Source: Diplonema papillatum (lineage: Eukaryota > Euglenozoa > Diplonemea > Diplonemida > Diplonemidae). Taken from it: a stretch of DNA of 64,000 nucleotides. The notes below the pieces were generated by a model. It made no database searches and was not told the origin of the DNA. It saw only the letters and a program-made list of their open reading frames with translations. The position numbers were made by a program, and so were the translations under genes. Location of the stretch: NCBI GenBank assembly GCA_030068145.1, contig JAPJBO010000904.1, forward strand, positions 1-64,000. Reading direction: 5' to 3'. Below are positions 1 to 9,508 of this stretch, one piece after another. How positions within the stretch are numbered: position 1 is the first letter of the stretch; the number at the start of each line of letters is the position of its first letter.

Positions 1-18
1 CTTTCTAAGCGCTCCGGT

Positions 19-2119
19 TCAGCAGACGCCTTCACTATTCCTCGTGCTGAGTTGCTGACGAAGGACGTAGTCACAGCGCCAGTCACCCGGGCAACAGGAA
101 GCAGCCTGAACAGCTTCTTTTCTGACAACAGGGCCGGACGGTCCCTTTTTTCCCGCCACTGTCTTCCCGTCATCGAGTTTGCCAGAATCGTCATAAAACC
201 ACTTCGCGCCTCCTATGGACAGCGGTCTCTCGTTCCGTCCGCTGACCATTGCCTGATTGCACCGTTCAAGCCGTACGCCCTTACGTAGTTCACGATCTTT
301 TCCTTGTCGAAAGTGCTGCATCCTTTGCCTTGTAGTAGTGTGCAGAACTCGTCTACTACGTCCACTCCCTTTTGCAGGGCGGCCTCCGACAGCCTGGACA
401 GCAGTGTGGCGTCGTCCGCGTATGACTTTGGACTCACACCCTCCGCTTCTTTCTTGACCGCTTTCATCACTACCGACAGCAGGGCATTGTGAGTATGACG
501 GATACAGGCACCCTTGAAGGATACCGTTGGTCACACTGAACTCCCTGCCCACCCCTAATGGTAGCTTGAAGCGTCTCGCGAGCAGTCTGTAGATAGCCCT
601 CAGCGGCTTGAGAACCCGATTGTGCAATCCTAGCGCAGTACTATCTCTCACGGGACCATGTCGAAGCATTTCCGGAAGTCCAGCGCCACACCGTAGAGCG
701 GCTCCCCGTCTAACAAGGCGTCCTCCATCTCGAGCCCAATTTCCATCAAGACGTCCTCGATCCGGTGACCCGGTCGAAAGCCTTTCTGTCCTTCTTCGAT
801 CCATTCCTCTTGCCCACAGAACTATGTCCGCCAGCCTGCGGCAGGCCCATAGGCGGTACACGCGGATGTGACTCTTGACTCTCATCCTTCGGCACCATCG
901 ACACCAGCGCAGTTGTCATGCTTGCCGGCCAGTCTCCAGTTGCTTCGACCAGGTTCATGACGTCTGCAAGTGCATTCAGCAGGGGGAGCGGCAACTCCCG
1001 CAGTTCAGCCATACGCCAGCCATCCACCCCTAACGCGCTTTTCTACGGCTTCTTCCTCAGCAGAATTCGCAGCTCCTCCCCGTGATTGTTCCGGCTTCCA
1101 TCATATGTGGGCCGATGTGATCCCGGAACCGATCCCGAAACGGCTCGTACTCCGGCTCTGGCCCGTCCTTGTACTTACGCAGGATAGGGTCCCACGCAGT
1201 GTTCAGCACCTCGTCCATCTCGTCAACATTTGCAGTCACTCCCGCCCCCTTTCGCAACACCCCCGACGGCTCAGCGCGTCCGGCGCAGATGGTTGTCAGA
1301 CATCGTCTGCTCGCATCGGCCCTCTCGTTCAGCTTGTCTCGGTATTTCGTAAACCTGGCCGCCGATCCTTCCTTTCCGAGCTGCTCGTCTCTTCCGCAAT
1401 GCCGTGAGAAGCTGCTTCGCCTCCTCATGATCCGGGCATCCTTCTGTCCCTTGGCCACCTTTCATGCACGCCTGTGCCAGCCGCTCTGCTGTTCTGCCAG
1501 CAACGGGATACTTCATGCGGAACTGCCTCCGGCCCGCGTCGCTGCGCAAGGTAGCTGCAGATGCGTTCCATCCGGTGGATGGCCTTCCGGAGCCGTACGC
1601 TGTCTGTTGTTCGACCCGTCGCTCGCGGTGCTTGCCGTGATACAGACTCTCTTAGGCGACGTCTTTATCCCCCGTCCGGTACTCCTTCCCCTCTTCCGCA
1701 GGGATTCCGAAGGCATCCTGCAAGTACTGCTCACTGACTCGTGACCACTCGAGCCAGGCCTCTTCCGCTCGCTGTGCTGCCAGCCGTTCCGCGAAATCGG
1801 AGTTGGCCAGTCTCTGTACGGCTTCCCTGTAAGCTTCTGTGTCCGAGAGGCCCCACTTGGGTCCCCCCTCCGTAGAGATTTCCCGCGGTACTTTAAATCG
1901 CCACACGATTTGGCGCAGCGCCGCAATGTCCAGGGTCATTGTCACGAGCCAGTGTCCCGGCACGTTCACCGCGGTGGTGACGCATTGGCGGAAAGCTCCC
2001 GTCGTTATTCGGTTGAGGAGTATGCGGTCAATCCTCGTGCCCGATGTCCGGGCGCTGGTAAAGGTCGGTGGTGGTGTGTCACCGGTACGCGCATGGTGCA
2101 GTTCCGCTGCGTCGACCAT
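19..2119 (-). pseudogene. Element I reverse transcriptase region, frameshifted
   Basis: Homology to ORF2 of element II is spread over several minus-strand frames. 2119-1652 holds the end of the endonuclease (GTRIDRILLNR, VPGHWLVT) and the linker; 1458-1057 the pre-RT region (AWDPILRKYKDGPEP); 1027-746 the start of RT (MDGWRMAEL, TALVSMVPKDE); 470-213 the catalytic box SYADD; 885-19 carries VYRLWACRRLAD and later a C-terminal portion. At least four frameshifts or small indels lie between, so no functional RT is made. Sequence downstream of YADD continues to the window edge. Confidence 0.82.
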
Positions 2120-3501
2120 CCATTCCTTAGTGCCTTCCGCAGTACAGGGGACCGGTCTTCTTCTGTGTTCAGGTCACCCATCACCATTATGGGGACGTCA
2201 CCGAGGCTATCCGCCGCTGCGAAGAGGATCTTCTCCAGCATGTCCTCACGCTCCTCGCTCTCCGCCCTCCCGTTTCCGGAAGGGCAGTAGACATTGAACA
2301 CGTGCACGAACGTGTTGCCGGCCCCTGTTGCTACTACCGTATGGCTCACTCGGTCCGGGGACCGTATTGCTGCGTGCGAGAGCGCCGTCATCGTATCGTA
2401 CGCCGGTATCGGTCTCAGTACTAGAGTGGAGAGCCCTCCGTTCGCGGCGTTCATCGTCGAGCGACTACCGGAGTTCCTACAGAGTCTTCCGGGTGGTGGC
2501 AGACCCCAGTGGCAGCACCATTTCCGCAGGTATTCCTCCGCCTGCACCCGTTTGCACGGAAGGAGTGTCACCTCCTGGCAGCAGAGAAGATCCGCTTCCA
2601 CCGCGTCGGCCGCTGGGAGATACTGTAGTAGGTTGGTTACGTTTAACGTCGCGAACCTCATCTCCGCGCGGCCGGGACCAGGGTTTTGTTCGACGTCCCC
2701 CGCGGTTATCAGCCGCTGTCTTGCTGATTCTTTGATTGATTGTAGAGTTCTTTGGTGAAGCAAAAGTGTCCGTGGCGCGGGGCTGGACTGATGTTGGGGG
2801 GGTGCAGTGGATGCCTGAGGGCTGGGCGGGGGGGGTATGGGAGTTTCTTGCGGGGTGTCCCGGCCTTGCGAACTTTGGGAGGCGGCCTCGCGCACGGCCC
2901 TGTAGGTCAGCGAGACCCGGTCGCGTGCGACATCATCGGAACGAATCCCGTGTGTCCACAGGTTCCTGGCCTCGCCTTCCATGTGGCACAGTGTGCCGAC
3001 CGGCAGAGGGGTTCTCACTCTCCGGCTCCCCCTCTCCCATTCCATGACCGTGTCGCTCAAGAGCGATATGGTCGCTACCCTCGGACCCAGTTCTCTCTGG
3101 TCTTTGTGGGGGTTGATCCCCACTCCCCTCCGGTACCAGTTGGCCAGCAACTGGTCCGGTTCCCACCCAAGGCGGTCACGTATGAGATCCGCCGCTTCTT
3201 TCAGGGGCCCCTCGGGGATACCCCGTTCCAGTCTGATCGGGGGTTCACCTAGTCGATAGGCGTGCCCCCACTGCTGGGTTTCCCTGCTGTGTCCACCCCC
3301 CAGCCTTCCCCATGGGGCTTCCGGGTTGAGCTCGGGTGCTCGGCTCAGTCTATCCAGAAGATCCCGAGGGATCGCCTGGAAACTTAGCCCCGGGATGGGT
3401 CCCTCCACCCTGGCGGGGGGGCCCTCGTTGCAAGTTGGCCGGGCACACTGGCTATTGTAGGGGGATTGTTTGTGCGCAAAACCGGGCCCTCGGGGTATCA
3501 C
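2005..3501 (-). CDS. Element I ORF2, N-terminal part: AlkB-like dioxygenase - 2A peptide - APE endonuclease
   Basis: One 498-codon open frame, counted from 3501 (GTG; the true start is uncertain). Residues about 35-205 are an AlkB-type Fe(II)/2-oxoglutarate dioxygenase: iron ligands H132-x-D134 and H184 (WTHGI), and R195-x5-R201 in RVSLTYR, matching the RxNLTFR signature of AlkB, whose arginines bind 2-oxoglutarate. AlkB proteins remove alkyl or methyl groups from nucleic acid bases. After a Pro-rich linker comes a 2A ribosome-skipping motif, GDVEQNPGP (269-276), which should separate AlkB from the following protein. Residues 280-480 are an APE-like endonuclease with CCQE and GDLNTEE motifs. 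The frame then breaks and homology continues at 2119 in another frame. All catalytic residues I would expect in AlkB are present. Confidence 0.82.
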   Translation of the reverse strand: MIPRGPGFAHKQSPYNSQCARPTCNEGPPARVEGPIPGLSFQAIPRDLLDRLSRAPELNPEAPWGRLGGGHSRETQQWGHAYRLGEPPIRLERGIPEGPLKEAADLIRDRLGWEPDQLLANWYRRGVGINPHKDQRELGPRVATISLLSDTVMEWERGSRRVRTPLPVGTLCHMEGEARNLWTHGIRSDDVARDRVSLTYRAVREAASQSSQGRDTPQETPIPPPPSPQASTAPPQHQSSPAPRTLLLHQRTLQSIKESARQRLITAGDVEQNPGPGRAEMRFATLNVTNLLQYLPAADAVEADLLCCQEVTLLPCKRVQAEEYLRKWCCHWGLPPPGRLCRNSGSRSTMNAANGGLSTLVLRPIPAYDTMTALSHAAIRSPDRVSHTVVATGAGNTFVHVFNVYCPSGNGRAESEEREDMLEKILFAAADSLGDVPIMVMGDLNTEEDRSPVLRKALRNGWSTQRNCTMRVPVTHHHRPLPAPGHRARGLTAYSSTE

Positions 3502-3937
3502 TCCCGGGCGATTGAGGCCAGGCGCGCCGTGAGAGAGAGGGAGGGGAAAAGAGAGGAGCAGGAATTCTCTTTTTCCGTCTCTGCGTGATCGAACTGCCTA
3601 GCAGGGGTGCTAGGACTCGGCAGCCCGAACGAGGGCCTCGCGCGCAGGGCAACCCGTAATGGGCTGGCGGGGCCACTGGCGCCGGGTGCGGGCTGTGGAG
3701 GTAGTCAGCTCGTGCAAGTCTTGCACGCGCTGACGTCGCAGCCCTCGCATTCCAAGCGAAGCTGACCCTTCGCCTTCTTCTTCCTACACACGCCGCAGGT
3801 GTAGCCGGCTGCGGCCTTTGTGGGGGTCCCGAAGGCGTGGACGTGCTCTGCACCGTCCATCCGGGCGTCGCTTCCCGCGGGAGCCGGCCCGTCCCCTGCC
3901 GGCTCCGGCGTCTTCCTCTTCTTCTGCGCTGCCGCGT

Positions 3938-4143
3938 CCGCTGGCGGGGCCGCTGGCGGGGCCGCTGGCGGGGCCGCTGGCGGGGCCGCTGGCGGGGCCG
4001 CTGGCGGGGCCGCTGGTGGGGCCGCTGGTGGGGCCGCTGGTGGGGCCGCTGGCGGGGCCGCTGGTGGGGCCGCTGGTGGGGCTGCTGGCGGGGCTGCTGG
4101 CGGGGCTGCTGGCGCTGCTGGCGGGGCCGCCGGCGGGGCTGCT
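3938..4143 (-). repeat. 12-bp coding minisatellite (Ala-Ala-Pro-Pro)
   Basis: About 17 copies of a 12-bp unit (GCTGGCGGGGCC on the plus strand, with T-for-C variants in blocks) encode alternating Ala-Ala and Pro-Pro in ORF1 of element I. The variants are clustered, as expected of expansion by slippage. Confidence 0.85.
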
Positions 4144-5337
4144 GGCTGCGGCTCGTCTTCCTCCGGCGCCGGCAGCCGCATCCGCCGCTTCCCGCTGGGG
4201 CTGGCAGCGAGCCGCCTGCGCCGCTCCCTCGGCATCTCCCCTCCGTCGAAGGGATTCACCCGGAGGTCGGGTGCCTCATCCCGCTGCAGCACGCGGAACG
4301 GGGGGTCGGTGGCCGACGTCACGACGCAGACCCGCACCCCACCTCGCAGGAACGACGTGACGACGTCTGCCTGCCAGCCGGCCTGCCGCAGGACGTGCTC
4401 CACGTCCGCCTCGTGCTCGCGTGGCGCCGCGCCCATGAGCAGGAAACGCGGCTTCGATTCGAGGGGGGCAGCGGCGTGTTCGCCGGCCGCCGCACGCACC
4501 TCTTCCAGCGCGGCGTCGCTGCGTGCGCGTACGAGGAGGCGTTTGCCGGCGAGCACGAGACCGGCGGCCGCCCCGCCTGCCCGCTTCGCCACTTCCAGGG
4601 CGACCGCCCTCGTGGCCCCCTTCTGCAGGGCGACCACCGGCATGCTGTCCCGGCACGCCTTCTCCGTCGACCGCCAGAAGCAGCCATCCCGACCGGAGCT
4701 GGCCAGGATCTCGTCGGCATGGGCGCGGGGCACCCGCACGACCAGCTCGCGCCGCCCCTGCTGCGACGACACGCCCCACATGGTGTCGTCGCGGACACGT
4801 ATGTCCATCTTTAGGGCCGCCCTGACGGCCCTTCGGCATAGGCGTGTCAGCGCCGTGCGGGGGTCCTTCTCCACGCAAGACCACGTCTCCTCCGACGCGT
4901 GTTTGCGGGCCACGACGAAGGCCAGCACCGTCGTGGCAGCGGTCGGCTTCACCGCGCCGACGGGCACTTTCTGCACTGTCACCTGCCCCCGCTGGCGCAC
5001 CGGTTCTCCGCCCGTCCACAGGTACATCTCTTGTACCCTTCCGCCCACCATCAGCACGGGGCCCCGTCGCGCGTCGCCGAAGGTCTCACGGCACAGCACG
5101 CCAAGGCGCACCCGCTTCCCGTCGCGCTCCGCGACGTCCACCGCATCCGCAGCGGGTCCCTTCGCTTCCTCTGCTGCGGCGGCGCTGGGGGCGACCCAGA
5201 GCCCAGCCCCGACCGCCTCGAAGTTGGGTTCTGGGAGGACCGGCGCGTCCCAGTCGGCGGCGTCGATCTCGCAGGGCGGCGGGGGCCGCCTGGTCACGTC
5301 CGCCCAGGTGGGCGCGTTCCCTTGCCGGGGGCGTTGT

Positions 5338-5433
5338 GGTTGCTGCTGCTGCGGCTGCTGTTGGTGTTGCTGCTGTTGCTGTTGGTGTTGCTGTTGGTGT
5401 TGCTGTTGCTGTTGCGGTTGCCGTTGCTGCTGC

Positions 5434-5485
<52 letters not shown>

Positions 5486-5606
5486 GCTGCTGCGGTCGCT
5501 GCTGTTGCTGCTTCGGTTGCTGCTGCTGCTGTTGCTGTTTCGGCTGCTGCTGCTGCTGCTGCTTCGGTTGCTGCTGCTGCTGTTGCTGTTGCTGCTGCCT
5601 TGGTGG
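5338..5606 (-). repeat. CAG/CAA-type repeat encoding poly-Gln
   Basis: An imperfect triplet tract that reads mostly Gln, with some Pro, His, Arg and Asn, in the ORF1 frame. The longest pure CAG stretch contains the TAG that interrupts ORF1. Confidence 0.85.
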
Positions 5607-5882
5607 TTGCTGCGCCGGCTTGCCGCTCCGCGCTTCGATCCTACGCCTGAGCAGCGTCGTTGCCACGTCGATGATGCCGTAAACGGCATCCAGCTCGTCG
5701 AGGGCGGCGTGCTCAGCCATCCCCCGCGCCTCCTGGATCAGGACGTTGATCCTGTCCATCGCTTCCGTTTGGGTGAGCAGCGGGCAGCTCGTGTTCTTTA
5801 AGCGGGTGGGTACCGCTGTTGTGTTAAGGGGGTGTTTGTCCTGGATGTTGTCCGGGCGCACTTTACCGGCCGCGTGAGCAGC

Positions 5883-5934
5883 CAATAAAGTACAGAAACT
5901 GTAGCTTTTAAATCGTTGGTTTAAATCGTTGGTT
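5883..5934 (-). other. Relict spliced leader, one full copy plus a partial tandem copy
   Basis: On the minus strand 5921-5883 reads AACCAACGATTTAAAAGC and continues through GTTTCTGTACTTTATTG, which is the 39-nt spliced leader of Diplonema as I know it. Directly before it (5934-5922) the first 13 nt of the same leader are repeated. No SL-RNA intron follows; the sequence goes straight into the ORF1 leader of element I. So this is the 5' end of a copied, trans-spliced mRNA, not an SL RNA gene. The partial repeat suggests that reverse transcription jumped or restarted at the SL. Confidence 0.85.
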
Positions 5935-5938
5935 TAAA

Positions 5939-6135
5939 CCGTTAAGCATTGAGTTCTTTTAAGTACATGAACCACATGGATTAGCACGCACGGTTAAGCA
6001 GTGTGAACTTGAAATGCAGGTACCACAGGGGTAAGCTTGCATTTGTCATAGGCTAGCGGCTGCCGGCTTAACCCGTGACACCTATATGTAGTTTATTATC
6101 ATGAATAGACTACGTTATAGAAAGAGTAGCGTTGG
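5939..6135 (-). mobile_element. Short non-autonomous derivative of the element II family
   Basis: On the minus strand it starts CCAACGCTAC, passes GGTGTCACGGG and GGCAGCCGC, then joins directly to CCTATGACAAATGC and ends AAGAACTCAATGCTTAAC. The two ends match the 5' and 3' ends of element II (34607 and 30049), with both ORFs missing. This is the relation of RIME to ingi or NARTc to L1Tc in trypanosomatids. Its 3' end touches the SL of element I. Confidence 0.65.
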
Positions 6136-6887
6136 TGGAAGAGGTAGTGACTGGTTTTGTTTGTGCGTGCCGGTTGATCGTTTTCCCACTTGTCTCTACC
6201 CTGTGTCATTTTCAGGCAAGGAATTCTGATACCAAAACACGCCTTGCCTACGTCTTTTTAGCCTGCACCAAGGGCAACCGGCAAAATTGTTACTGTCGTT
6301 GCTGTGGTGATCCACAGTAGAAAACTTAACTTCCCATGAACTTCAGAACTTCCCAAGTACAAAGTCTGAAGTGCCATCTGGGGGCCAGATTTTGGGCTAT
6401 ATCGAGTGTAGAAAAGGTGCCGATACATGCCAGGGATAGCTCTTTCCGTCCCGCAAAGTTTCTGCCAAACTTCCTCCAATGTTGACCCCCAAGTGCCTGT
6501 ACCCAGACTTTCAGCACCCAGTGTACACCCCAAATAGGGTAAAATGGCGATTTCTGGTGATTTTTGCATTTAGTACTTCTTGTGAACTTCCGAAGTACGT
6601 CGAGTACACGTCGTTGTACACCCAAGTAACGCCACCGGATCACACCACGTTCGTACCAACGCCTGATGCTGCAACCCCTTAACCCGGGCGGCGGCGCTTT
6701 GGCATGAGCCAGGAACCTCAAGGGGAGCAGCGCGAGAGGCATCATCCACGCTTCAAAGGCCCACACACCACGTTCGTCCACCTGGTCCAGACGAAAATAT
6801 CGGGGAGGTATCGGGGAGTTTCGGGGAACCTACCAGGAGCCCGGACCAGGTGGGTTCGGGCTAAAAAAAGGAGGAAAAGGGGCAGAC
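6136..6887. other. Intronic sequence, nothing recognised
   Basis: This lies just downstream (minus strand) of the SLC4 exon donor, so it is probably intron. It contains a stretch resembling the repeat at 20220-20290 (about 6145-6225, GTGCGTGCCGGTTGATCG) but no coding frame or RNA gene I can support. Confidence 0.5.
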
Positions 6888-8687
6888 CTGCTCGACGTAT
6901 TCTTCCTCGTCTGCCAGCTGGAGCACGTGCAGAGGGCTCTGGGGCAATGCGCCGTGGAGGAAGGGCAGTCCGCAGAGGCCGAGCATCACGTTGATGATCG
7001 CGACGACGAAGAGGTCCAAGTGCATGGCTTCGCCCTTGCGAAGCTTGTACTCCTTTTTGTTGGACAAGATGGACGTGATGTTCTCGTCCATGAAGAAGAG
7101 CATGAACAGCAGGGACGCGGGCCCTGCGGCGACGAAGGCCGCATAGGTGTCGATGTTGGTGATGTCCACGACGATGGTGCGGTTCGGGTCGGACAACTCG
7201 ATGAAATCTGGCACCTCCAGCGTCATCACGTGGTCAACTTCTGCCAGCTGGTAGATGATGGTCATCACGATGACCGCGATGGCGGTGCCGTAGTCGCTCG
7301 CGATGTTCCGGAGCATCTTGTTGAACCGCTGCGACGCGCGTAGGTCCATCAGCGCCGCCGCGACCAAGAAGGTCCCGACGGCAAGCACCACGCCCATGCA
7401 ACCAGCCGCCTCGTGGCCCTCCTCCGGCGTGAAAAAGTGCTTTCCAAGCGGTTCGACGGCCTCGAAGATGAAGATCCCCGCGACCAGGGCGCCGAAGATC
7501 TGGTCGACGAACGCAGTTACGTAGTGGATCTGGTTGCTGAGGTTGAATGCTACGGACATCATGAGGAAAAGCGAGTTCCACATACCGACCCAGGCGTAAA
7601 ACGTCAGGAACGGGACGTCCAACGAGTCCGACAAGTCGTGCAGGAACCCGATGAAGACGGTCAAGGGCCCCGTGGTCATGATGATCACGAATGGACATCC
7701 GCCGAAAAGGCTGAAGATCAGCCCGGAGATCGACTGCGAGATGAGGATTTCCATCGGTCCAATCAGCCCGTCCGTCTTCTCGGCCATGAGCTCGCCGAAG
7801 GCGATGGCTGGTGCGATGATGACGCAGAAGAGGTAGATCGCGGTCGAGATGACCTTCGACTTGTATTCCCACGCCTCCGTGAAGTCAGACGCGTACCAGC
7901 GCAACCTCCGCGTCACGTTTTCGACGAGCCCCGAGAACGGCCTCGTGCACCACGGTTGGTGCCCGGACGCTTGCGGGATCTCGCGGGACGCGCGCTTCAT
8001 GCCGAGGAAGGTGTGCAAGGCCGCTTTGAACTGCTCCGGCGTCGTCGCGGTCTCCGCGTCCATTCTGAACTGGACGTCGCTCAGCACCGCTGCGATGGAC
8101 CTCCCGTTCTCAAGCACTGTCCGGGTTGCCATGTGCGCGTTGATAGCCGGGGGTCCGATGACTACGGCAACGTACTTCACCAGACCCGACCCCGCCGACG
8201 ACAGCTGCAGCGGCTGGTACAACTTTCCTAAGGACATGAAGTTCTCCGTGAGCCCCGGGATGTTTCCCAGGACCACGACGAAGCTGCGGCCCTCTATCAT
8301 CTCTTGCCACACCTCCGTCCCATCGTCTCGGACGCCGCTGAATATGGTGTCGACGGCCTCCTGCTGGGTGGCGCCGGAGATGCCGTTGCTGTTCCAAACC
8401 ACGTACAGCAGCTCGTTGACGATGTCACGGTGCTTTATGCTGCGGACGTCCGGGTTCATCGAGATGTGGGACATCAGCCACCGCTCCATGTCCCGCAGGG
8501 CGCGGATCTCCTGCCGGAGGGACTTGTGGGGAAGCTCGGCTATCCGCACGTGAAGAACCTCGTCTTCGGCACCGTCTTCGTCGGCGTCGTCGTCGTGCAC
8601 TAAGTATTCCGACTCCGGGCTCTGGCTCCGGTCCGCCATCTCGATGAACGGTGCGGTCATGTTGCGCGGACTGCCTCCGTCCACCAT
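6888..8687 (-). CDS. SLC4-family (band 3-like) anion/bicarbonate transporter, first 600 codons (single exon)
   Basis: SLC4 proteins exchange chloride for bicarbonate or cotransport sodium and bicarbonate in membranes, controlling pH and carbon supply. Residues 60-250 match the cytoplasmic band 3 domain (FVVVLGNIPGL, VVIGPP, NGRSIAAVLSD). From about 275 there are repeated membrane segments, with the family hallmark GGCPFVIIMTTGPLTVF and then AWVGMW, FVDQIFGALVAGIFIFEAVEPL and FFMDENITSIL. ATG at 8687 is preceded by a possible SL acceptor (8723). The exon ends at 6888 at a GAGCAG|GTCTGC donor, phase 0; beyond it the frame meets a stop within 9 codons. The last membrane helices (those after the LPFLHGALPQSPLH segment) must be in an exon that I do not find before the window edge, so the intron exceeds 6.8 kb and holds element I. 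The exact substrate cannot be told. Confidence 0.92.
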
Positions 8688-9228
8688 CGCGTCAGATGCT
8701 ACTGATTCGTATGATTTGGCTACTGTGATTCCTCTTTTCGAGACAGATCGTGTTTTTTTTTATTCCTACCTTAGCAGGGGAAGGGGGAGTCTTGGTTTAA
8801 TTTGTTTAGACTGCCTTTTGTGCATGATTGATGTTGCATGAAGTCTTATTGGAAGAAGATGCTGTCTAGAAATGCAAAATCATCATCGGCAACGTATCGT
8901 CGTCGTCGTCGTGCACTAAGTACTCCGACTCCGGGCTCTGGCACCGGTCCGCCATCTCGATGAACGGTGCGGTCATGTTGCGCGGGCTGCCTCCGTCCAC
9001 CATCGCGTCAGATGCAACTGATTCGTATGATTTGGCTACTGTGATTCCTCTTTTCGAGACAGATCGTGTTTTTTTTTATTCCTACCTTAGCAGGGGAAGG
9101 GGGAGTCTTGGTTTAATTTGTTTAGACTGCCTTTTGTGCATGATTGATGTTGCATGAAGTCTTATTGGAAGAAGATGCTGTCTAGAAATGCAAAATCATC
9201 ATCGGCAACGTATCGTCGTCGTCGTCGC
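8597..9228 (-). repeat. Direct tandem duplication, 2 x 316 bp, of the SLC4 start region
   Basis: 8597-8912 and 8913-9228 are nearly identical. Each unit carries the first roughly 30 codons of the transporter, the start codon and about 225 bp upstream. In the outer copy the reading frame runs from its own ATG through an Asp run and stops soon after (DDDDDTLPMMILHF), so it can only make a short peptide. A third, more diverged piece of the same sequence is at 9509-9615. Confidence 0.88.
8722..8725 (-). promoter_or_regulatory. Candidate trans-splice (SL) acceptor for the SLC4 gene
   Basis: The minus strand reads AATCACAG and then 35 nt to the ATG at 8687. An AG close upstream of the start is where an SL would be added. 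The pyrimidine tract is weak and no transcript evidence is available. A duplicate lies 316 bp upstream in the tandem copy. Confidence 0.25.
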
Positions 9229-9508
9229 GCACTAAGTACGAGGCATCAGCGTCGGTAAAGCGAAGACGAAAGACGACGACCCCCCAACGGAAGAAGAAGT
9301 GCCCAGCCCGCCCGTGAAAGCGAAGGCAAAGGCCGCAGAAGCGTGCGAATCGGCAAGGACGGGAAGAGTCGCAAAGCGACCGCGAAGACGATGATTCGAA
9401 TGAGAGCAAACGCCAGAAGCACGACACAGTACGACCGAAGAGGTAGTCATCCGGTGGCTAATGCAGGCCATCGCTACCGATATTCTGCATTCTAACCTCA
9501 ACTAAATA
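9229..9508 (+). pseudogene. 3' end of an unidentified transposon ORF (basic tail)
   Basis: A plus-strand reading gives a Lys/Arg-rich tail ending KRQKHDTVRPKR and a stop at 9444-9446. The tail matches the end of another remnant at 27144-27182 (KRRKHDTSRTKR, stop), and both are followed by similar non-coding sequence (GCATTCTAAC). So these are two copies of one mobile element. I cannot name its family. Confidence 0.4.

Larger units (their letters stand above)
3705..5759 (-). pseudogene. Element I ORF1 protein (poly-Gln, Ala/Pro repeats, C-terminal Cys-rich finger), one in-frame TAG
   Basis: The first ATG after the spliced leader is at 5759, about 120 nt downstream. The frame stays open to 3705 (about 680 codons) except for one TAG at 5474-5472, inside the poly-Gln tract, where a CAG-type codon changed by one base. 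Order: a short helical N-terminus; Gln-rich tract (nt 5606-5338) with Pro, His and Arg; a central domain of about 300 residues; an Ala-Ala-Pro-Pro repeat region (nt 4143-3938); a C-terminal finger with the pattern CxxC, a further Cys pair, then CKTC. The central domain and finger are shared with ORF1 of element II (34544-33161), which supports a real protein. ORF1 proteins of such elements usually bind RNA; that role here is inference. Confidence 0.8.
1..5934 (-). mobile_element. Non-LTR retrotransposon, element I (SL at 5' end, AlkB and 2A in ORF2; degenerate)
   Basis: Read on the minus strand from 5934 down: a spliced leader, about 120 nt of 5'UTR, ORF1 (5759-3705), then ORF2 with AlkB, 2A and endonuclease (3501-2005), then reverse transcriptase (from about 2119) running past the window start. 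The order ORF1 / endonuclease-RT is that of APE-type non-LTR elements such as Ingi/L1Tc, which also use 2A. The reverse transcriptase is broken by several frameshifts and ORF1 by one TAG, so this copy is dead. It lies in the intron downstream of the SLC4 exon, in the same orientation as that gene. Its 5' end abuts the 3' end of a short related element at 5939. The 3' end is outside the window. Confidence 0.88.

Noticed and set aside
3820-5682. A 620-codon plus-strand open frame rich in Gly and Cys
   Set aside because: It is the antisense of the Ala/Pro and poly-Gln repeats of ORF1. Triplet and 12-bp repeats keep all frames open, and its composition is absurd for a protein.
5883-5921. An SL RNA gene
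   Set aside because: No GT, intron or Sm-like site follows the leader; it runs directly into a coding leader.
8644-9157. Two identical 65-codon plus-strand frames
   Set aside because: They are identical only because the 316-bp DNA is duplicated; they are antisense to the transporter start and have no known similarity.
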